Shown piece by piece: positions 16,305-25,413 of a stretch of 39,869 nt of DNA. Positions within the stretch are counted from its first letter, which is position 1. Every line of letters begins with the position of its first letter. The DNA is from JAHWKI01 sp035513575 (lineage in GTDB: Bacteria; Gemmatimonadota; Gemmatimonadetes; Longimicrobiales; RSA9): contig DATKBW010000176.1 in NCBI GenBank assembly GCA_035513575.1, forward strand, positions 1 to 39,869, written 5' to 3'. The position numbers and the translations under genes were made by a program. A model generated the notes under the pieces. It was not told the origin of the DNA. It searched no databases and saw nothing but the letters and a program-made list of their open reading frames with translations.

Positions 16305-17429
16305 ATGGCGAGTGTGGAGCTCGAGGGTGTCCGCAAGGTCTACGGGGGCCCGGAAGGGCATGTCGCGGTGGCGGGTGCGACGTTCACCGTCGAGGACGGG
16401 GAGCTGGTCGTCCTCGTGGGCCCGTCCGGCTGCGGCAAGAGCACGCTCCTGCGGATGATCGCGGGGCTCGAGAGCACGAGCGCGGGAGAGATCCGGATCG
16501 ACGGCCGGGTCGTCAACGATGTCGCGCCCCAGGACCGCGACATCGCCATGGTGTTCCAGAGCTATGCCCTGTACCCCCACATGTCGGTGCGGGAGAACCT
16601 GGCATTCGGGCTCAGGCTGAGGAAGACACCGAAGGCGGACGTGTCGGCGCAGGTGGATCGCGCGGCGGAGATCCTCGGGATCGGCCCGATCCTGGACCGG
16701 AAGCCGAAGCAGCTCTCCGGTGGGCAGCGCCAGCGGGTGGCGGTGGGGCGCGCCATCGTCCGGGACCCGCGGGTCTTCCTCTTCGACGAGCCGCTGTCGA
16801 ACCTGGACGCCAGGCTGCGGGTGCAGATGCGCGCGGAGCTGTCCGCGCTGCACCGCCGGCTGGGCGCCACCATGGTGTACGTCACGCACGACCAGGTGGA
16901 GGCCATGACCCTCGGGGACCGGATCGTCGTCCTGAACGATGGGGTCATCCAGCAGATCGACACCCCGCTCGCCCTGTACGACCGTCCCGCGAACCGGTTC
17001 GTGGCCGGGTTCCTGGGCAGCCCCGCCATGAACTTCGTCGAGGGGGCCATCGTCCGGGACGGCGGGGCGCGCTTCCGGGCGGACCGCGACGCCTTCGAGT
17101 TCCCGCTCCCCGCCTGGTGGGCCGGCCAGCTCGGCGGCCGGGCCGAGCGGCGCCTGACGCTGGGCGTCCGGCCGGAGCACGTATGGGTCTCGGCCGCGCG
17201 CCCCGAGGACGCGCCGGCGGCGGAAGTGCCGGTCGTGGTGGATGCGCTGGAGCCCCTCGGCAACGAGGTCTTCATCCACGCCACGTCGGCGGGTCACCGC
17301 ATCACGGCGCGGGTTCCTCCCCAGGAGATCCCGCCGGCCGGCGAGGCGGGGACGCTCGCCCTGGACCTCCGCAAGCTCCACTTCTTCGATGGGGAGACGC
17401 TGGAGGCGATGGGGGCCGGGGGGGCGTGA
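16305..17429 (+). CDS. ABC transporter ATP-binding protein, MsmK/UgpC/MalK type
   Basis: A 374-residue carbohydrate-importer ATPase: Walker A GPSGCGKST (39-47), Q-loop around Gln85, signature LSGGQ (137-141), Walker B FLFDEP (158-163) and H-loop His195. These are followed by the C-terminal regulatory OB/TOBE region (LTLGVRPEHV), ending LHFFDGETLEAM. It would energise the two permeases encoded at 20867-22653, which have no ATPase gene beside them. Unusually it is on the opposite strand, converging on the GH94 gene, and its last 128 bases overlap that gene's 3' end. It must have its own promoter and may serve several sugar transporters, as MsmK does in streptococci. The family call is secure; pairing with this locus is inference. 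Confidence 0.93.
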   Translation: MASVELEGVRKVYGGPEGHVAVAGATFTVEDGELVVLVGPSGCGKSTLLRMIAGLESTSAGEIRIDGRVVNDVAPQDRDIAMVFQSYALYPHMSVRENLAFGLRLRKTPKADVSAQVDRAAEILGIGPILDRKPKQLSGGQRQRVAVGRAIVRDPRVFLFDEPLSNLDARLRVQMRAELSALHRRLGATMVYVTHDQVEAMTLGDRIVVLNDGVIQQIDTPLALYDRPANRFVAGFLGSPAMNFVEGAIVRDGGARFRADRDAFEFPLPAWWAGQLGGRAERRLTLGVRPEHVWVSAARPEDAPAAEVPVVVDALEPLGNEVFIHATSAGHRITARVPPQEIPPAGEAGTLALDLRKLHFFDGETLEAMGAGGA

Positions 17430-20400
17430 CCCCGGGCGCACCCCGGAGAGCCGGCACCGCATCGTGCCCGAGCTCCACGACGAGGTGGCGCGTCCTGCCG
17501 TCGCGCGCGAGAGGGACCTCCGGGATCCCGTCCGCGACCGCCAGCGACTCACCGTCCAGGCGGGCGGTGGTGGCCCCTGCGGCTCGCCGGACCTCGATCA
17601 CGTACTCCGTGTCCCCGCCGGGTACGCGCCAGGTGAGGCGGAACCCGGGCCAGGCGGCGGGCAGGCACGGGCGCAGGCGGAGCCGCTCGCCGGCGCGGAC
17701 CTCCAGCCCGAGGATGGATTCCAGGGCCACGCGGTACATCCACGCCGCGGAGCCCGTGTACCACGTCCACCCACCCCGCCCCACGTGCGGCGCGGCGCCG
17801 TAGACGTCGGCCGCGACGACGTAGGGCTCGACGCGGTACCGCTCCACCTCGTCGCGGGTGCGGGCGTGGTTGACGGGCAGGAGCATCTCCAGCAACGTGC
17901 CGGCCCGCTCGCACCGGCCGGCCTCTGCCATGGCCCGGACGGCCCAGAGCACACCGTGGGTGTACTGCCCGCCGTTCTCCCGGACCCCCGGGAGGTAGCC
18001 CTTGATGTAGCCGGGGTCGTGCGGGGTCCGGTCGAAGGGCGGCGTGAGCAGCCGGATGAGCCCGTCCTCCTCCGCCACCAGGTGCTCCTCCAGCGCGTCG
18101 AGCGCCCGCTCCGCCCGGTCGGGCGGGGCCACCCCGGAGAGCACCGACCACGCCTGCGCGATGGCGTCGATGCGGCACTCGTCGCTCGCCGCCGAGCCGA
18201 CGGGGGCGCCATCGTCGTAGAACGCGCGGCGGTACCAGCTACCGTCCCAACCGGCCACGTCCAGGGCGACGACCAGGTTTTCCAGGTAGGCGCGGTAGAT
18301 CCCGGCGCGCGCCGCGTCCCCGCGCTCCTCGCAGAGCGGGATCCAGCGCTGGAGGATCGAGGCGAGGAAGAAGCCGAGCCAGACGCTCTCGCCGCGGCCG
18401 AGCCGGCCCACGCGGTTCATGCCATCGTTCCAGTCGCCGGAGCCCATGAGCGGGAGCCCGTGCGCCCCCCGTGTGAGGGATCGGTCCATGGCCAGGGAGC
18501 AGTGCTCGTAGACGTCGGCGGTGTCCGGGGAGGGCTCCGCGCGCATGTGCGCCTCGTCCTCGCCCGGCTCGAGCGGGCCGCCGCGCACGAAGCCCGCGCG
18601 GGCGTCCAGCACCGCCCTGTCGCCGGTCACGTCGATGTAGAACGCGGCGATGTACGGCAGCCAGAGCAGGTCGTCGGCGAAGCGGGTGCGGATGCCCCGG
18701 TCCGCGGGCGGGTGCCACCAGTGCATCACGTCACCCTCCGGGAACTGGTGCCCGGCGTGGAGCAGGATCTGCCGTCGCGCGAGCTCCGGGGCCGCGTACA
18801 CGAGCGCGGCCGAGTCCTGGAGCTGGTCGCGGAACCCGTACGCGCCGCCGGACTGGTACAGCGCCGACCGTCCCCAGAGGCGGCAGGACACGTTCTGGTA
18901 GAGGAGCCAGCCGTTCAGCATGAGGTCCAGCGCGGGCGAGGGCGTCTCGACGCGGACGCGCCCCAGCAGGTCGCGCCAGCGGGCTCCCGTCTCCTCGAGT
19001 GCGGCGGCCACGGCGGCGGGACCGGGGTAGGCCGCGATCAGCAAGCGCGCCGCCGCCTCGGAACCGGCCTCCCCCAGGAGGAAGGCGAGCTCGACCGTCT
19101 CTCCGGGAGCGATGTCGAGGCGGACCTGGAGCGCGGCGCAGGCCTCGTCGCCCCGGCCCTCCCCGGGCTCCAGGTCGGCACCGGCCCGGAGCGACTCGGG
19201 GTCGGACAGCTCGCCGCGGGGTCCCACGAACGCGGTCCGGTCCGCCGTGACGCGGACGCCCGACCCTTCGCGGGGCGGCACGGCCGCGGCGAACGCGATG
19301 CGATGGCCGAAATCCTCCGTCGCGGCGTTGCGGGCGAACACCGCCCCGGCCCGGGGGTCGGGGGCGGCCTCCACCCGGTCCCGCGCCTCCGCGCCACCCC
19401 CTAGCACCCACTCGAAGTAGGCGAACGCCGAGAGCCGCCGCGGGCGCCCGCTCCGGTTCGCCACCCGGAGACGGAAGAGCTTGACCGGGTGGTCCGGCGC
19501 GACGAGCTGCCAGACGTCCTGCTCCAGCCCGCGCCCCGTGTGGCGGTAGCGGCTGTAGCCGAAGCCATGACGGGTCTCGTACGGCCCCTCCCCCGGGGCC
19601 GGTCCGGGCATGGGCGACCAGAACGCGCCATCGTCCTCGTCCCTCAGGTAGAGCGCCTCGCCGTGCGGGTCGATCACGGGGTCGTTGTGCCACGGCGTGA
19701 GCCGGTTCAGCCGGCTGTTCTCCGCCCACGTGCACCCCGCCCCGCTCTCCGACGCGAGGAACCCGATGGCCGGGTTCGCGATGACGTTCACCCATGGCAG
19801 CGGCGGCCGGCGCAGGCCGTCGGGACCGGTCCCGAGAAGGATCACGTACTCCTCGCCGCCTTCCGAGAATCCGCCGAACCCGTTGAAGAAGCGGAGCTCC
19901 GCGCTGGCGGTGAGGGGCTCCGCCGGCTCGCCGCCCTCGAGACCCCGGGGCTCGCCGGAGGACCCGAACCGGGCCAGCACCGCCGCCCCCCGGTTCGACC
20001 CGGACCGCTCCCGCGCCGCGTCGGAAAACACCCGCCGGCACGCCCGCGGGGACGCGAACGAGGCCGCGGCCACCTCGGCCTCCGTCGGCCGCACCCCCGC
20101 CGCCACCACCGCGGTGAAGCTCGCGGCTTCGCCCGGCGCGAGGGCCACCGCCCGGCGCAGGCAGAGCGCCGGATCCAGGACGGCGCCGATGGTGCCGTGC
20201 AGCGCCCGCTCCCGGACCAGCGCCACGGGAGCGGCGGGAGTGCCGCCGCGGCCCAGGAACCGCGCGCGGTCGCTCTCCCGCTCCGGCTCGTCCCCGCGCT
20301 CGTCGTCGGGCACCAGGAGGTGCACGGCGCTGAGCGCCGGATCGCCGGGGCTGCGCGGCCGCCGCCGGGCGATCAGCCCTTCGAGGTCCGGGAGGTAGTC

Positions 20401-20859
20401 GGTCTCGATGAACAGCTTGGAGAAGGCAGGATGGCGCGCGAAGGCGGCCGCGCCATCGAGCGCCACGGGGACGAAGGTCGTGACCTCCAGCCGCCGGGTC
20501 GACTCGGAGCGGTTGCGCAGCGTCACGCGCCGGAGCTCCGCCGCCCGCGTCTCGGCCAGCGCGTGCTGCGTCGTCGTCTCGATCCCGTCATCGAGCCGGA
20601 GCAGCCGGGGGGCCCGCGCGTCCAGCCAGACGTCGTAGCGGTCGGGTCGGCGGCTCGTGGGCAGGAGGCCGGTCGCCCAGAAGTCGCCGCGGTCCAGGTC
20701 GCGGACGTAGATGACCACGCCGCCGTAGCGGTCCGGGTACCCGCCCCCGGCCACGACGAAGTCGTCGCATGCGGACCAGCTCCGGCCGAGGCTGTCCAGG
20801 CGCAGCTCGTAACGCTCGTTCCCGAGCCGTCGCACGCGCGCGCCCGCGTGATCGTGCAT
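17302..20859 (-). CDS. GH94 family phosphorylase, probably 1,2-beta-oligoglucan phosphorylase
   Basis: An 1185-residue cytoplasmic protein without a signal peptide, ATG at 20859, seven bases after the permease stop. It has N-terminal GT36/GH94 beta-sandwich regions, then an (alpha/alpha)6 catalytic domain. The conserved GSGDWNDGMN contains the GH94 acid region (Asp809/Asp812), with REN-GQYTHGVLW and a GWTWYTGSA-WMYR phosphate-site segment later. At about 1100 residues of recognisable domain it is longer than cellobiose or chitobiose phosphorylases (~800) and near the known sophoro-oligosaccharide phosphorylases. Expected reaction: sophoro-oligosaccharide plus phosphate gives alpha-glucose-1-phosphate and a shortened chain. 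The family-like part ends near residue 1131 (LVVELG). The last ~54 residues are Pro/Arg/Ser-rich, and most of them lie antisense to the ABC ATPase gene. GH94 is secure; beta-1,2 specificity is inferred from the GH144 and GH3 neighbours. Confidence 0.9.
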   Translation of the reverse strand: MHDHAGARVRRLGNERYELRLDSLGRSWSACDDFVVAGGGYPDRYGGVVIYVRDLDRGDFWATGLLPTSRRPDRYDVWLDARAPRLLRLDDGIETTTQHALAETRAAELRRVTLRNRSESTRRLEVTTFVPVALDGAAAFARHPAFSKLFIETDYLPDLEGLIARRRPRSPGDPALSAVHLLVPDDERGDEPERESDRARFLGRGGTPAAPVALVRERALHGTIGAVLDPALCLRRAVALAPGEAASFTAVVAAGVRPTEAEVAAASFASPRACRRVFSDAARERSGSNRGAAVLARFGSSGEPRGLEGGEPAEPLTASAELRFFNGFGGFSEGGEEYVILLGTGPDGLRRPPLPWVNVIANPAIGFLASESGAGCTWAENSRLNRLTPWHNDPVIDPHGEALYLRDEDDGAFWSPMPGPAPGEGPYETRHGFGYSRYRHTGRGLEQDVWQLVAPDHPVKLFRLRVANRSGRPRRLSAFAYFEWVLGGGAEARDRVEAAPDPRAGAVFARNAATEDFGHRIAFAAAVPPREGSGVRVTADRTAFVGPRGELSDPESLRAGADLEPGEGRGDEACAALQVRLDIAPGETVELAFLLGEAGSEAAARLLIAAYPGPAAVAAALEETGARWRDLLGRVRVETPSPALDLMLNGWLLYQNVSCRLWGRSALYQSGGAYGFRDQLQDSAALVYAAPELARRQILLHAGHQFPEGDVMHWWHPPADRGIRTRFADDLLWLPYIAAFYIDVTGDRAVLDARAGFVRGGPLEPGEDEAHMRAEPSPDTADVYEHCSLAMDRSLTRGAHGLPLMGSGDWNDGMNRVGRLGRGESVWLGFFLASILQRWIPLCEERGDAARAGIYRAYLENLVVALDVAGWDGSWYRRAFYDDGAPVGSAASDECRIDAIAQAWSVLSGVAPPDRAERALDALEEHLVAEEDGLIRLLTPPFDRTPHDPGYIKGYLPGVRENGGQYTHGVLWAVRAMAEAGRCERAGTLLEMLLPVNHARTRDEVERYRVEPYVVAADVYGAAPHVGRGGWTWYTGSAAWMYRVALESILGLEVRAGERLRLRPCLPAAWPGFRLTWRVPGGDTEYVIEVRRAAGATTARLDGESLAVADGIPEVPLARDGRTRHLVVELGHDAVPALRGAPGVTPPRPPSPPASPHRRSGACGGPGRASPPRRPAGSPGEEPAP

Positions 20860-20866
20860 GCGCGCG

Positions 20867-21688
20867 TCAGCCCTTCACGCTGCCGGCCATGATCCCCTGC
20901 ACGTAGTAGCGCTGGAGGAACAGGAACACGAGCATGACCGGGAGCACCGTGAGGACCGATCCCGCCATCATCAGCTCGGTGTCCTGCGCGTGCTCGCCCA
21001 CCAGGCTCGCCAGGGCCACCGGGAGCGTGTAGCGCGACTCGTCGCTGAGCACGATGAGCGGCCACATGAAGTCGTTCCACGTGCTCAGGAACGTCCAGAT
21101 GGCGAGCGTGGCCAGGATCGGCACGATGTTCGGCAGCACGACGGACCAGTAGGTCCGGAGCTCGCCGGCGCCATCCATGCGGGCGGCGTCCAGGAGGTCG
21201 TCCGGGATCGCCAGCGCGTACTGCCGGATGAGGAAGATGCCGAAGATGCTGGCCATGCCCGGGATGATCACCCCCCAGTACGTGTTGATCAGCCCGAGCT
21301 GCTTCATGAGCAGGAAGAGCGGCAGCATGGAGACCTGCACGGGCACGACGAGGCCCGCCGAGAGCGCACGGAACAGCGGCTCGCGGCCCCGGAAGCGCAG
21401 CTTCGCGAACGCGTAGCCGGCCATGGAGTTCACCACCAGCGATATGGCGGTCACCGCCACCGCGATGATGCCGCTGTTCAGGAAGTAGCGTCCCACGTCG
21501 AGGCGCGTGAACAGCGCGCGGTAATGGTCCAGCGTGACGTCCCGGGGGAGGAACCGCGGCGGATAGCTGCTGGCTTCCCCGGCCGGCATCAGCGAGGCCG
21601 AGACCATCCACACCATCGGCGCCATGGCCAGGAACGCGCCCACCGCGAGCACGGCGTGGAGGAGGACGCCCCGCCAGCGTGAGCTCAC
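20867..21688 (-). CDS. ABC sugar transporter permease, MalG/UgpE type
   Basis: A 273-residue inner-membrane protein with about six membrane segments. The start is GTG at 21688, overlapping the previous permease's TGA (GTGA), giving VSSRWRG. The EAA loop that docks the ATPase is visible as DDLLDAARMDGAGELRTYW. The C terminus, LQRYYVQGIMAGSVKG, is characteristic of MalG-like carbohydrate permeases. It pairs with the MalF-like permease encoded immediately upstream, and with the sugar-binding lipoprotein before that. The cargo is probably oligosaccharides released by the GH144 enzymes. Confidence 0.93.
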   Translation of the reverse strand: MSSRWRGVLLHAVLAVGAFLAMAPMVWMVSASLMPAGEASSYPPRFLPRDVTLDHYRALFTRLDVGRYFLNSGIIAVAVTAISLVVNSMAGYAFAKLRFRGREPLFRALSAGLVVPVQVSMLPLFLLMKQLGLINTYWGVIIPGMASIFGIFLIRQYALAIPDDLLDAARMDGAGELRTYWSVVLPNIVPILATLAIWTFLSTWNDFMWPLIVLSDESRYTLPVALASLVGEHAQDTELMMAGSVLTVLPVMLVFLFLQRYYVQGIMAGSVKG

Positions 21689-22653
21689 GCGTCCGCCCGC
21701 CGCTGGAGGTGGAACTGGATCAACGTGAACACCAGGATCACCAGGAAGAGCACGAACGCGATGGCCGCGGCGAAGCCCATGCGCCACCACCGGAACCCCT
21801 CCTCGTACATGAACAGCACGATGCTCGTCGTCGCCCGGAGCGGACCGCCCTGGGTCATCACGTACGGCTCCGCGAAGAGCTGGAAGAAGCCGATCATCGT
21901 GATGACGCTGACGAACAGCATGACCGGGCCGAGGGCGGGGAGCGTGATGTGCCAGAACCGGCGCAGCGCGCTCGCGCCGTCGATCCGCGCCGCCTCGTAG
22001 AGCTCCTCGGGGATGCTCTGCAGCCCGGCAATGAAGATCAGCATGTTGTAGCCGAAGTTCTTCCAGACCGCGAGCACGATGATGGCCGGCATCGCCCAGC
22101 GCGGATCGCCCAGCCAGTCGATGGGGTCGATGCCCGCCAGGCCGAGCGTGTAGTTCAGCAGCCCGTACCGCGTGTGGTACATGTACCGCCACACGATGGC
22201 CACGGCGACCAGCGTCGTGACGAACGGGGCGAAGTAGACGGTGCGGAAGAAGGTCCGGAAGCGGACCGCCCTGGCGTTCAGCAGCAGCGCCGCGCCCAGC
22301 GACACCGCGATGGACAGCGGGCCCCCGACCAGGGCGAAGTAGAACGTGTTCTTCAGCGCCGTCCAGAACAGCGGCGTCTCGAGCAGCCGCACGTAGTTGG
22401 CCAGGCCGACGAACCGGACGTTGTCGAAGTCCGCGATCCCGTAGATGTCGAAGTCGGTGAAGCTCAGCAGCAGCGCCGCCGCCACCGGCAGGAAGAAGAA
22501 GACGCCGATCAGGACGAGGGCCGGTGCGAGGAAGACGTACGCCGCGGCCGACCGCTCGGCGGACCCCGGCCGCCGGGACCGCGGCTTCCGCCCCGCGCCG
22601 GGCGCCGGCACCCGTACTCCGGCGGTGCCCGTGGTGATGGCCGACTCCGTCAC
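21685..22653 (-). CDS. ABC sugar transporter permease, MalF/UgpA type
   Basis: A 322-residue inner-membrane protein, GTG at 22653 overlapping the stop of the binding-protein gene. A cytoplasmic Arg/Pro-rich N terminus of about 35 residues precedes the first membrane helix (YVFLAPALVLIGVFFFLP); some six helices follow. The EAA loop reads EELYEAARIDGASALRRFW, as expected for the site that contacts the ATPase. The downstream MalG-type gene overlaps by four bases. The N-terminal AYVFLAPAL and the FTDFDIYG segment are typical of carbohydrate importers. Confidence 0.93.
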   Translation of the reverse strand: MTESAITTGTAGVRVPAPGAGRKPRSRRPGSAERSAAAYVFLAPALVLIGVFFFLPVAAALLLSFTDFDIYGIADFDNVRFVGLANYVRLLETPLFWTALKNTFYFALVGGPLSIAVSLGAALLLNARAVRFRTFFRTVYFAPFVTTLVAVAIVWRYMYHTRYGLLNYTLGLAGIDPIDWLGDPRWAMPAIIVLAVWKNFGYNMLIFIAGLQSIPEELYEAARIDGASALRRFWHITLPALGPVMLFVSVITMIGFFQLFAEPYVMTQGGPLRATTSIVLFMYEEGFRWWRMGFAAAIAFVLFLVILVFTLIQFHLQRRADA

Positions 22654-23924
22654 GGCCGCTGCTCCCGCTCCTGCATCCAGCGCCGCTTGTCCAGGATGCG
22701 GTCCACGTCGCGGTCGAGGTCGGCCAGCGCACGCTCGATCCCGCCACCGCCCCGGATCGCCGCCTCGGAGTACTCCAGCACCTTCGTCGCGATGTTCTCC
22801 CATTCCGGGACCTTCGGGAGCGGCGCGACGCGCTCGAGCTGATCCCGGAACGCGGCGGCGTACTCGTTCCCGGCCAGCGCCGGGTCGTCCCACGCGGCGC
22901 GGACCGCCGGGAGGTTCCCGGTCAGCTCGTAGAAGGCGGCCTGCTGCTCCACCCGGGACAGGAACTCCACCAGCCGCCACGCCGCCTCCGCGTGCTCCGT
23001 CCCCCGGAACACGACCAGGCTGGACCCGCCGGCGATGGACAGCCCCGGCCCGCCGGGCCCCGGGAGCGGCGCGGTCGACCACGCGTGCTGGAGCTCCTCG
23101 GGGATCCGGCGCAGGAACTCGCCGATGTTCCACGGGCCCGAGATGTACATGGCGATGTTCCCCCGGGCGAACTCCTGGTACAGGTTCGCGATGTCCGTGT
23201 TGGACAGCGCCGGCGCCAGGCTGTCCCGGAACAGCCCCACGTAGAACTCGAAGCCGCGGCGGAAGCGCGCGCCCCGGAAGTCCCCGCGGCCGCCGTCCTC
23301 CCGGAGCAGCGGTGACCCCGCCTGCATGCCCAGGATCACCGGCTGCGCCCATTCGTTGATGGGGAGCAGGATCGGGTACTGGCCCGGCCCCATGCGACGA
23401 CGCAGCCGCTCCATCGCCGCCCGCCACCCTTCCCAGGTATCCGGCGGCCGCGCGTAGCCCGCCTCCGCCAGCAGGTCCGTCCGGTAGAAGAGCACCCGCG
23501 TGTCCACGTACCAGGGGATCCCGTACGCCACGGAATCGATGACGTTGGTGTCCCAGATCCCGGGGAAGAACCGGTCCGGCTCCACACCGCCGGGCCGCGC
23601 CACCCACGCCTCCAGCGGCTGCAGGGCGTTCAGGGCGACGAACTCCGGGACCCAGGTATTGCCGAGCTGGGCCACGTCCGGAGTCGCGTCCCCCACCAGC
23701 GCGGTGAGCAGCTTCTCGTGCGCCGCGGTCCACGGGATCTGCTGGACCCGGACCCGGATGTCCGGGTTCTCCCGCTCGAACTCCCGGACCAGCTCCCCGA
23801 CCACCTCTCCCTCCCGCCCCATCCCCCAGAAGCGGAGCTCGATGGGGGCGTCATCCCGGTCGCCGCACGCGGTGGACAGGAGCGCCGCGGCCAGCGGGAC
23901 GAGGGCGGCGACGCGCGGCCGCAC
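22650..23924 (-). CDS. ABC sugar-binding lipoprotein (family 1 extracellular solute-binding protein)
   Basis: A 424-residue lipoprotein, GTG at 23924 one base after the GH144 stop; lipobox LSTAC (Cys20). It has the SBP family 1 fold: IELRFWGMGREGEVV at the first strand, EFERENPDIRVRVQQIPW, DVAQLGNTWVPEF, then YGIPWYVDTRVLFYRTDLL and AMYISGPWNIGEF. It would capture sugar in the periplasm and deliver it to the two permeases. The position directly after two endo-beta-1,2-glucanase genes suggests sophoro-oligosaccharides as ligand, as for the Listeria innocua binding protein of similar context. Ligand-contacting residues cannot be assigned without a structure. Confidence 0.92.
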   Translation of the reverse strand: MRPRVAALVPLAAALLSTACGDRDDAPIELRFWGMGREGEVVGELVREFERENPDIRVRVQQIPWTAAHEKLLTALVGDATPDVAQLGNTWVPEFVALNALQPLEAWVARPGGVEPDRFFPGIWDTNVIDSVAYGIPWYVDTRVLFYRTDLLAEAGYARPPDTWEGWRAAMERLRRRMGPGQYPILLPINEWAQPVILGMQAGSPLLREDGGRGDFRGARFRRGFEFYVGLFRDSLAPALSNTDIANLYQEFARGNIAMYISGPWNIGEFLRRIPEELQHAWSTAPLPGPGGPGLSIAGGSSLVVFRGTEHAEAAWRLVEFLSRVEQQAAFYELTGNLPAVRAAWDDPALAGNEYAAAFRDQLERVAPLPKVPEWENIATKVLEYSEAAIRGGGGIERALADLDRDVDRILDKRRWMQEREQRP

Positions 23925-23925
23925 C

Positions 23926-25413
23926 TCAGTCCCCGCCGGCGGGCGGGAGCCAGCCGCCGGTGAAGCCGGCCCGGCGCAGACCCTCGACGATGTAGGGGCT
24001 CCCGCGCAGGAGCCGCCACACGAGCCCCGTCCGGTGGTTCTCGATCATGGCGACGATGGGGCCCTGGTCGATGCCCAGGTAGTCGCCATCGAACCAGCCG
24101 ACGCCCGGGACCACGTGGCCGTGCTGCGTGCGCACCGGCTCCCGCAGCGTCGGGTTGAACGCGTCCAGGAACCCATACTCGCCCCAGAGGTGCGCCCCGA
24201 ACCGCTCCCGCATCGCCCGGAGCGATGGGACGGTGATGGCCGGGTCGAAGGGGATGGACCCGCCCAGCGCGGTGGGGACCAGCGTGCCGTCATCCGTCAG
24301 CCCGGTGAACGACGCGCCCCGGGCCCAGTACGTGTGGAAGCGGCGCTCGACGCCGTCCACCACCATCACCGTGTCCAGCGGGCCATCGCTGGCCGTCAGA
24401 CCCCAGAGCTCCGCGCCGTAGCCGCGCCAGCCGCCGGGATTCGCGATGGCGTAGGCGCGCTGGGAGCGCAGCGCGCGCCGGGAGTTCTCGAAGTAGTCGA
24501 TCCCGCGGCCGCGCATGTAGGCGTCCCGGATCCCCCGGAAGTCGATCCAGACGTGGGAGTACTGGTGGCCGAAGAGCGGCCCGAAGCCCAGGTGCGGCTC
24601 GCCGTGGAACGTCCCCCACCGGTACGTCTCCGTCCACGCCTCCCACGCCGCCGGCTCGACCGGGTGCGTGGGGGATCCCAGCGCGAGGACGTACAGCAGC
24701 ATGGCCTCGTTGTAGCCGCGCCAGTCCCAGCCGTGGAAGCCCTCCTCCGGCGTCCACCCCATGGCCACCAGGGGCGCCCGGGGCCGGGCCCACGACCAGT
24801 CCACGCGCCGGTAGATCGAGTCGGCCAGCGCCCGGATCTCCGCCTCCCCCGCGTCGCTCCCGTCGAAGTACTCGTGGCAGACCAGCATCCCCGCCAGCAG
24901 GAGGGCCGAGTCGATGGTGGAGAGCTCCACCCGCTCGAACCGGTGCCCGGTCTCCATGTCCAGGAAGTGGTAGAAGAAGCCCCGGTGCCCGGTCATCCCC
25001 GCGGGCGCAGGCCCCTGCGGCGCCGTCCAGAAGAACCGCAGCGTCGACAGGACCCGGTCCCGCGCCTCTTCCCGGCTCATCCACCCCCTCTCGACGCCGA
25101 TGGGCCACGCGGTCAGCGCGAAGCCCACCGCCGCCACGCTGGCGAAGGACGGCCTCGGCGCCCGGTCCCGCGTCAACCCGTTCTCGGGGTTGGTATACGC
25201 CACGAACCAGCGGAACGTCCGCTCCTGGAGCGTATCCAGGAACGCGAGGTCCGCGGGCGCGAGTCCCGGCGCCGCACCTGGAAGGCCGGCCCCCACGTCC
25301 CCCACGTCCGGGGCCGGCGCCGCGCAGCCGGCCAGGACCGCGAACAGGGCTGCCGGGACGAGGTCGACGAGCGGCGCGGCGCGGCGCCGGCCGCCCGCAC
25401 CCCTCCTCAGCAC
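23926..25413 (-). CDS. GH144-type endo-beta-1,2-glucanase lipoprotein, copy 2
   Basis: A 495-residue protein starting at GTG 25413, overlapping the end of copy 1 by seven bases. The Arg-rich signal ends in VLAGC (Cys30). The domain is PF10091/COG5368, usually annotated as glucoamylase family protein; characterised members are GH144 endo-beta-1,2-glucanases. Conserved runs shared with copy 1 include GHRGFFYHFLDM, DWRGYNEAMLLY, GHQYSHVWIDFRGIRD, GLTASDGP and IDQGPIVAMIENHRTGL. The Glu of YNEAM probably corresponds to the Glu found essential in the Chitinophaga pinensis enzyme (from memory). It would release sophoro-oligosaccharides from beta-1,2-glucan at the surface or in the periplasm. Confidence 0.88.
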   Translation of the reverse strand: MLRRGAGGRRRAAPLVDLVPAALFAVLAGCAAPAPDVGDVGAGLPGAAPGLAPADLAFLDTLQERTFRWFVAYTNPENGLTRDRAPRPSFASVAAVGFALTAWPIGVERGWMSREEARDRVLSTLRFFWTAPQGPAPAGMTGHRGFFYHFLDMETGHRFERVELSTIDSALLLAGMLVCHEYFDGSDAGEAEIRALADSIYRRVDWSWARPRAPLVAMGWTPEEGFHGWDWRGYNEAMLLYVLALGSPTHPVEPAAWEAWTETYRWGTFHGEPHLGFGPLFGHQYSHVWIDFRGIRDAYMRGRGIDYFENSRRALRSQRAYAIANPGGWRGYGAELWGLTASDGPLDTVMVVDGVERRFHTYWARGASFTGLTDDGTLVPTALGGSIPFDPAITVPSLRAMRERFGAHLWGEYGFLDAFNPTLREPVRTQHGHVVPGVGWFDGDYLGIDQGPIVAMIENHRTGLVWRLLRGSPYIVEGLRRAGFTGGWLPPAGGD

